A stretch of 64,000 nt of DNA from JANQQN01 sp964519665 (lineage in GTDB: Bacteria > Myxococcota > Kuafuiibacteriia > Kuafuiibacteriales > Kuafuiibacteriaceae). The notes under the pieces are model-generated. The model did no database searches, was not told the DNA's origin, and saw only the letters and a list, made by a program, of their open reading frames with translations. Both the position numbers and the translations under genes were made by a program. Shown piece after piece: positions 61,099 to 64,000 of the stretch (position 1 is its first letter; each line of letters begins with the position of its first letter). The DNA is taken from the NCBI GenBank assembly GCA_964519665.1, contig CAZFIV010000004.1:107690-171689 (forward strand), in the 5' to 3' direction.

Positions 61099-62697
61099 AT
61101 GCCTCGGGTACGCCTCGACCTCCTGCGGGCCCACGATGATGACCTGCAGTCGCCTTCCCTCGCGAGCGAAGTCGCGCGCCGACTGGGTCTCAAGCCCGAG
61201 GCGATCGACCAGATCGTGGTCCACAAGCAGGCCCTCGATGCTCGGCGCAAGCTGCCGAAACCGACCTGGCGCATCACGGTCGACGCCGACATCAAAGCGC
61301 CGGTCCGGCGTCGGCCGCCTCAGGTCAACCTTCGCGACGCCGCTCCGGACCCACCGGCACCCTCGTCTCCGGTCGCGCCCACCGACTCGCCTCCCGTAGT
61401 GGTGGTCGGAGCGGGGCCCGCCGGCCTCTTTGCGAGCTTGCATCTCGCCGAACACGGCGCTCGGGTCATCCTGATCGAGCGCGGAAAACCGGTCGAGTCG
61501 CGAGCTCGCGACTTTGGGCGGTTTCGAGGACGGGGGTTGCTCGATCCCGAGTCCAATCTCTGCTTCGGCGAGGGCGGAGCGGGCACTTACAGCGACGGTA
61601 AACTCACCTGTCGAACCAAAGACCCGCTCCGGCGGTATATCCTGCGACGCCTGGTCGAGGCCGGCGCCCCGGATCGGATCCTGGTTGATGCAAAGCCCCA
61701 CATTGGCACCAACCTCCTCTTCCGGGTTCTGAAGACGCTCCGCGCCAACCTTCAGGCTCGAGGGGTCGACATCCATTTCGAAACCAAGGTCCTCGCTCTG
61801 CGCCGACAAGGCGCCAAGATGATCGGGGTACGAACCGTGTCCGGCGACGTCGACGCGCCCCGCGTGCTCCTGGCGACCGGCCACTCAGCCCGGGATACGT
61901 ACGAACGGCTTCAAGCCGAGGGCGTTCCAATGCTGGTCAAGCCGTTCGCGGTCGGTGTGCGCGCGGAACATCCGCAGAGGCTCATCGACCAATCCCAATA
62001 TCGAATCCGAGGCGAGCGGCCCGACACCCTGCCCCCGGCCGACTACCGCCTGGCCTACACGGCCGACGACCGAGGCGTCTATTCGTTCTGCATGTGCCCA
62101 GGAGGGATGATCGTGCCGACCGCCACCGAGCCGAACATGGTGGTGGTCAACGGTATGTCATCCGCGCGCCGGTCCACGCCCTTCGCCAACAGCGGGCTCG
62201 TCGTCCAGGTCGAACTCGCCGACCTCGAGCGGCTCGGATTCGGCACCGGGCCGCTCGCAGGCATCGAATTCCAGCGCTCGTTGGAGCGCCGCGCCTTCGA
62301 GATCGGGGGCGGCGGTTACCGAGCCCCGGCGATGCGCGCGTCCGACCTGGTGCGCGGCCGCGCCAGTACCACCCTCCCCGACAGCCACTTTCGCCCCGGC
62401 CTCACCGCGAGCGACCTGAACGACGCCCTCCCCGCGTTCGTGATTCAGGGGCTCAAGGAGGGCCTCCGAAAGTTCGACACCCAGCTGGCGGGCTACGCCG
62501 GCGATGAAGCCACTCTGATCGCCGTCGAGTCCCGTACGTCATCTCCGATTCGCATCCCTCGCCAGGACGGCACCCATGAGGTCGAAGGCTTTGCAGGCCT
62601 GTTCGTGGCGGGGGAAGGCCCCGGCTACGCGGGAGGCATCATGAGCGCGGCCATCGACGGTCTGCGCACCGCCGACGCCATTTTGCGAACCTTCTGA
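61099..62697 (+). CDS. FAD/NAD(P)-dependent oxidoreductase (COG2509-like)
   Basis: The 532-residue protein has an N-terminal small domain (1-80), then a Rossmann FAD motif VVVVGAGPAGLFASLHLAEH. The hallmark FGEGGAGTYSDGKLTCRTKD is present, and the end carries GLFVAGEGPGYAGGIMSAAI. It belongs to the uncharacterised FAD-dependent dehydrogenase family COG2509. The frame continues upstream to 60982, but the ATG at 61099 starts at the conserved domain. The physiological substrate is not known. Gap 60872-61098 holds the divergent promoters with nothing else seen. Confidence 0.88.
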   Translation: MPRVRLDLLRAHDDDLQSPSLASEVARRLGLKPEAIDQIVVHKQALDARRKLPKPTWRITVDADIKAPVRRRPPQVNLRDAAPDPPAPSSPVAPTDSPPVVVVGAGPAGLFASLHLAEHGARVILIERGKPVESRARDFGRFRGRGLLDPESNLCFGEGGAGTYSDGKLTCRTKDPLRRYILRRLVEAGAPDRILVDAKPHIGTNLLFRVLKTLRANLQARGVDIHFETKVLALRRQGAKMIGVRTVSGDVDAPRVLLATGHSARDTYERLQAEGVPMLVKPFAVGVRAEHPQRLIDQSQYRIRGERPDTLPPADYRLAYTADDRGVYSFCMCPGGMIVPTATEPNMVVVNGMSSARRSTPFANSGLVVQVELADLERLGFGTGPLAGIEFQRSLERRAFEIGGGGYRAPAMRASDLVRGRASTTLPDSHFRPGLTASDLNDALPAFVIQGLKEGLRKFDTQLAGYAGDEATLIAVESRTSSPIRIPRQDGTHEVEGFAGLFVAGEGPGYAGGIMSAAIDGLRTADAILRTF

Positions 62698-62713
62698 GCG
62701 CTCAGCCCTACGG

Positions 62714-62926
62714 TCAGCCGCCGCCCCGATACCCGGTTTCGGTGAGCCGACCGCCCCGCCTCGGCTCGAGCTCGAGCACGCTGTCACGGGCGAAGTTCCG
62801 ATACCGGAACCCTCGGCGCCACCGCGAATCGATTCCCTCGGTGAAGGCACGGAACGTCGGTTCAAGGTCTCGACGAACGAAGACCGAGAACCGAACCTGG
62901 TCACCGCGAGGACCGATACCCCTCAC
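62714..62926 (-). pseudogene. Truncated SRPBCC/AHSA1-type protein
   Basis: This 70-residue frame starts with GTG overlapping the ArsR stop (GTGA). It reads as the beginning of an SRPBCC (AHSA1/START) protein: VRFSVFVRRDLEPTFRAFTE, then VLELEPRRGG, as in the ArsR-coupled members. The family normally has about 140-160 residues, so roughly half is missing. It stops 16 bp before the convergent FAD gene. It may be decayed, or a real short variant. The ArsR-SRPBCC pairing is frequent in bacteria. Confidence 0.6.
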
Positions 62927-63261
62927 TCCGACTCACCTTGGCCGGAAGCTTCCGCAAAGGCCTTAAACGCGTCCAGCTGGTCTCCCCAGAATGTCCGCAC
63001 CTCGTCGAGCCAAGCCTGCAGGTCGTCGAAGGGGGCCGGCCGCAGGTGGTACACGCGCACCCGAGCGTCGTCGGGCAAGGTGGTCTCCTCGACCAACCCG
63101 GACCGCCGCAGAACCCGAAGGTGTCGACTCACCAGGGACCGGCTCGCCGACAGCGCGGCTGCGATTTCGCTCGGGCGATGGGGCCGGCGGACCAGAAGAT
63201 CGATGACCGCACGCCGAGTCGGGTCGGCCAGCGCGGTCAGCGTCGCGTCGACCGAGTTCAC
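62923..63261 (-). CDS. ArsR-family transcriptional regulator
   Basis: This 112-residue winged-helix regulator begins VDATLTALADPTRRAVIDLL and has the recognition helix ALSASRSLVSRHLRVLRRSG, followed by the wing. No metal-binding cysteines are visible, so it belongs to the non-metal group often paired with SRPBCC genes. The start codon is GTG at 63261, overlapping the VOC stop by 4 bp. It probably regulates its own operon. Confidence 0.88.
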   Translation of the reverse strand: MNSVDATLTALADPTRRAVIDLLVRRPHRPSEIAAALSASRSLVSRHLRVLRRSGLVEETTLPDDARVRVYHLRPAPFDDLQAWLDEVRTFWGDQLDAFKAFAEASGQGESE

Positions 63262-63731
63262 TGGGGATCGCGCATCCGTTGCATGAACCACCACCGATGG
63301 CCTTCGAGGTCTTCGGCGAGATACGTGCGGTCGGACCAATAGTCTTCGCCGTAGTCGTGGGTCTGCAGCGGAACCAAGACCTTCGCCCCCGCCGCCTCCG
63401 CCTCCCGGCAGTGCCGGTCGACGTCGTCGACGATCACGCACAGGCACTGGGTGTTGCGCCCATCGACCCCCTCCGGAGATACTGCATAGGGTTTCGACCC
63501 GTGTCGCTCGGGGCCCGCGGAGCTCACCATGATCAGGCCGTCGGAGCCGAAATCGAGCTCGGAGTGCACGATGCTCCCGTCGTCCCCTTCGACCTTGAGG
63601 CGAACTCGGAAGCCGAAGACCCGGCACAGCCAGTCGATGGCCGCCGGAGCGTCCTCGTAGAACAGGCTGGAGCTGATCCGCGGCCAGCCGGCGGGCGGGG
63701 CTTTCAACGCGTAGTCTTGATGGTTAGCCAT
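63258..63731 (-). CDS. VOC (glyoxalase/bleomycin resistance) family protein
   Basis: This 157-residue protein has a glyoxalase fold: SSSLFYEDAPAAIDWLCRVF, GFRVRLKVEGDDGSIVHSEL and YLAEDLEGHRWWFMQ. Members include metal-dependent lyases, dioxygenases and antibiotic-binding proteins; the metal ligands H and E are at plausible places. First gene of VOC-ArsR-SRPBCC. Its promoter must lie within 63732-63773. Confidence 0.85.
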   Translation of the reverse strand: MANHQDYALKAPPAGWPRISSSLFYEDAPAAIDWLCRVFGFRVRLKVEGDDGSIVHSELDFGSDGLIMVSSAGPERHGSKPYAVSPEGVDGRNTQCLCVIVDDVDRHCREAEAAGAKVLVPLQTHDYGEDYWSDRTYLAEDLEGHRWWFMQRMRDPQ

Positions 63732-63773
63732 ATCAGAAATAGTTAACCCAAACAGAAACAGTTGTCACTCCCT

Positions 63774-64000
63774 TCATCGGCCACCTCCTCGCTCCGGCTG
63801 GGTCCGGCCCTCGCATCGCCAGGAGACTTGCTCCGAGCGAAGCGTGACAAAGACGCCGACTTTGGGCGCTCCGGTCCACCGCAGGGGCACGGCCGATCCG
63901 AGACTGTCGGCCGCGAGCTGAGGACGGTCGACGCGAGGCTCCGCTAGCACGGAATCGCGAATGAACTCGAGCGTTTGAGTTCGCCACCGGCTGCGCCCAC
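63774..64000 (-). CDS. Possible C-terminal end of a gene cut by the right window edge
   Basis: On the minus strand one frame is open from the window edge to a TGA at 63774-63776, about 75 residues, with high GC at third positions. It reads LEFIRDSVLAEPRVDRPQLA, then TGAPKVGVFVTLRS. No family is recognised. Its start is outside the window. Confidence 0.42.
   Translation of the reverse strand, partial: GRSRWRTQTLEFIRDSVLAEPRVDRPQLAADSLGSAVPLRWTGAPKVGVFVTLRSEQVSWRCEGRTQPERGGGR

Noticed and set aside
63733..63987. 84-residue minus-strand frame at the right edge
   Set aside because: Composition is Arg/Ser/Ala-biased and it competes with a better open frame ending at 63774.
1..64000. Transposases, integrases, phage genes, tRNA and rRNA
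   Set aside because: Looked for on both strands; no recognisable protein signature, cloverleaf or rRNA segment was seen.

Overview
The window is about 64 kb of GC-rich chromosome from a Gram-negative, flagellated bacterium. P-ring and L-ring genes show an outer membrane. FlhF/FlhG point to a polar flagellum, and FliA/FlgM plus an NtrC-type activator point to a layered flagellar regulon. A PATAN/DUF4388 protein and an RRM/RGG protein fit the old Deltaproteobacteria (Myxococcota/Bradymonadota-like lineages) better than Gammaproteobacteria. That placement is inference. I saw no rRNA, tRNA, CRISPR array, transposase, integrase or prophage gene.

Region 1 (1-39142) is a nearly complete flagellar island. 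From the left, on the minus strand, come fliD (cut by the window edge), flaG and flagellin. A plus-strand pair follows: an HDOD protein and a second FlhG/MinD-like ATPase. Next, on the minus strand, are flgM-flgN-flgK-flgL, behind a good sigma-28-type promoter, and flgF-flgG-flgA-flgH-flgI-flgJ. A divergent FliJ-like coiled-coil gene and a convergent block fliL-fliM-fliN-fliO-fliP-fliQ-fliR-flhB-flhA-flhF-flhG-fliA-cheY-cheZ complete that side. On the plus strand, a REC-AAA-HTH sigma-54 activator leads into a 769-residue secreted TPR-type protein and a small degenerate sigma-54-activator-like AAA protein. The run flgB-flgC-fliE-fliF-fliG-fliH-fliI-motE-fliK-flgD-flgE follows. Stator genes (motA/motB), fliS and most chemotaxis genes are not in the window.

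The most unusual part is the block 25024-29405. An intact activator is followed by a secreted protein resembling in architecture the Campylobacterota motor-scaffold protein PflA. After it comes an AAA-like protein that has lost Walker A, GAFTGA and Walker B but still aligns with the activator core. All lie directly upstream of, and tightly coupled to, the rod/MS-ring genes.

Region 2 (39150-50333) holds D-Ala-D-Ala ligase, an outer-membrane beta-barrel candidate, a btaA-btaB operon for the phosphorus-free betaine lipid DGTS, an RRM protein with a 24-bp-repeat RGG tail, a poorly coding gap of about 700 bp, a TPR/SGNH-like protein, a HerA-like ATPase and ffh. Region 3 (50419-53625) is a four-gene overlapping catabolic operon (SDR, RidA, crotonase, acyl-CoA dehydrogenase), which resembles the lower part of the 2-aminobenzoyl-CoA pathway. 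Region 4 (53810-64000) carries a pseudo-receiver/PATAN protein, an SPFH/SHOCT protein, an LptE-like lipoprotein, a hemerythrin, a rhomboid protease, a saccharopine-dehydrogenase-like enzyme, a small hypothetical protein, an FAD oxidoreductase and a VOC-ArsR-SRPBCC operon whose last gene is truncated.
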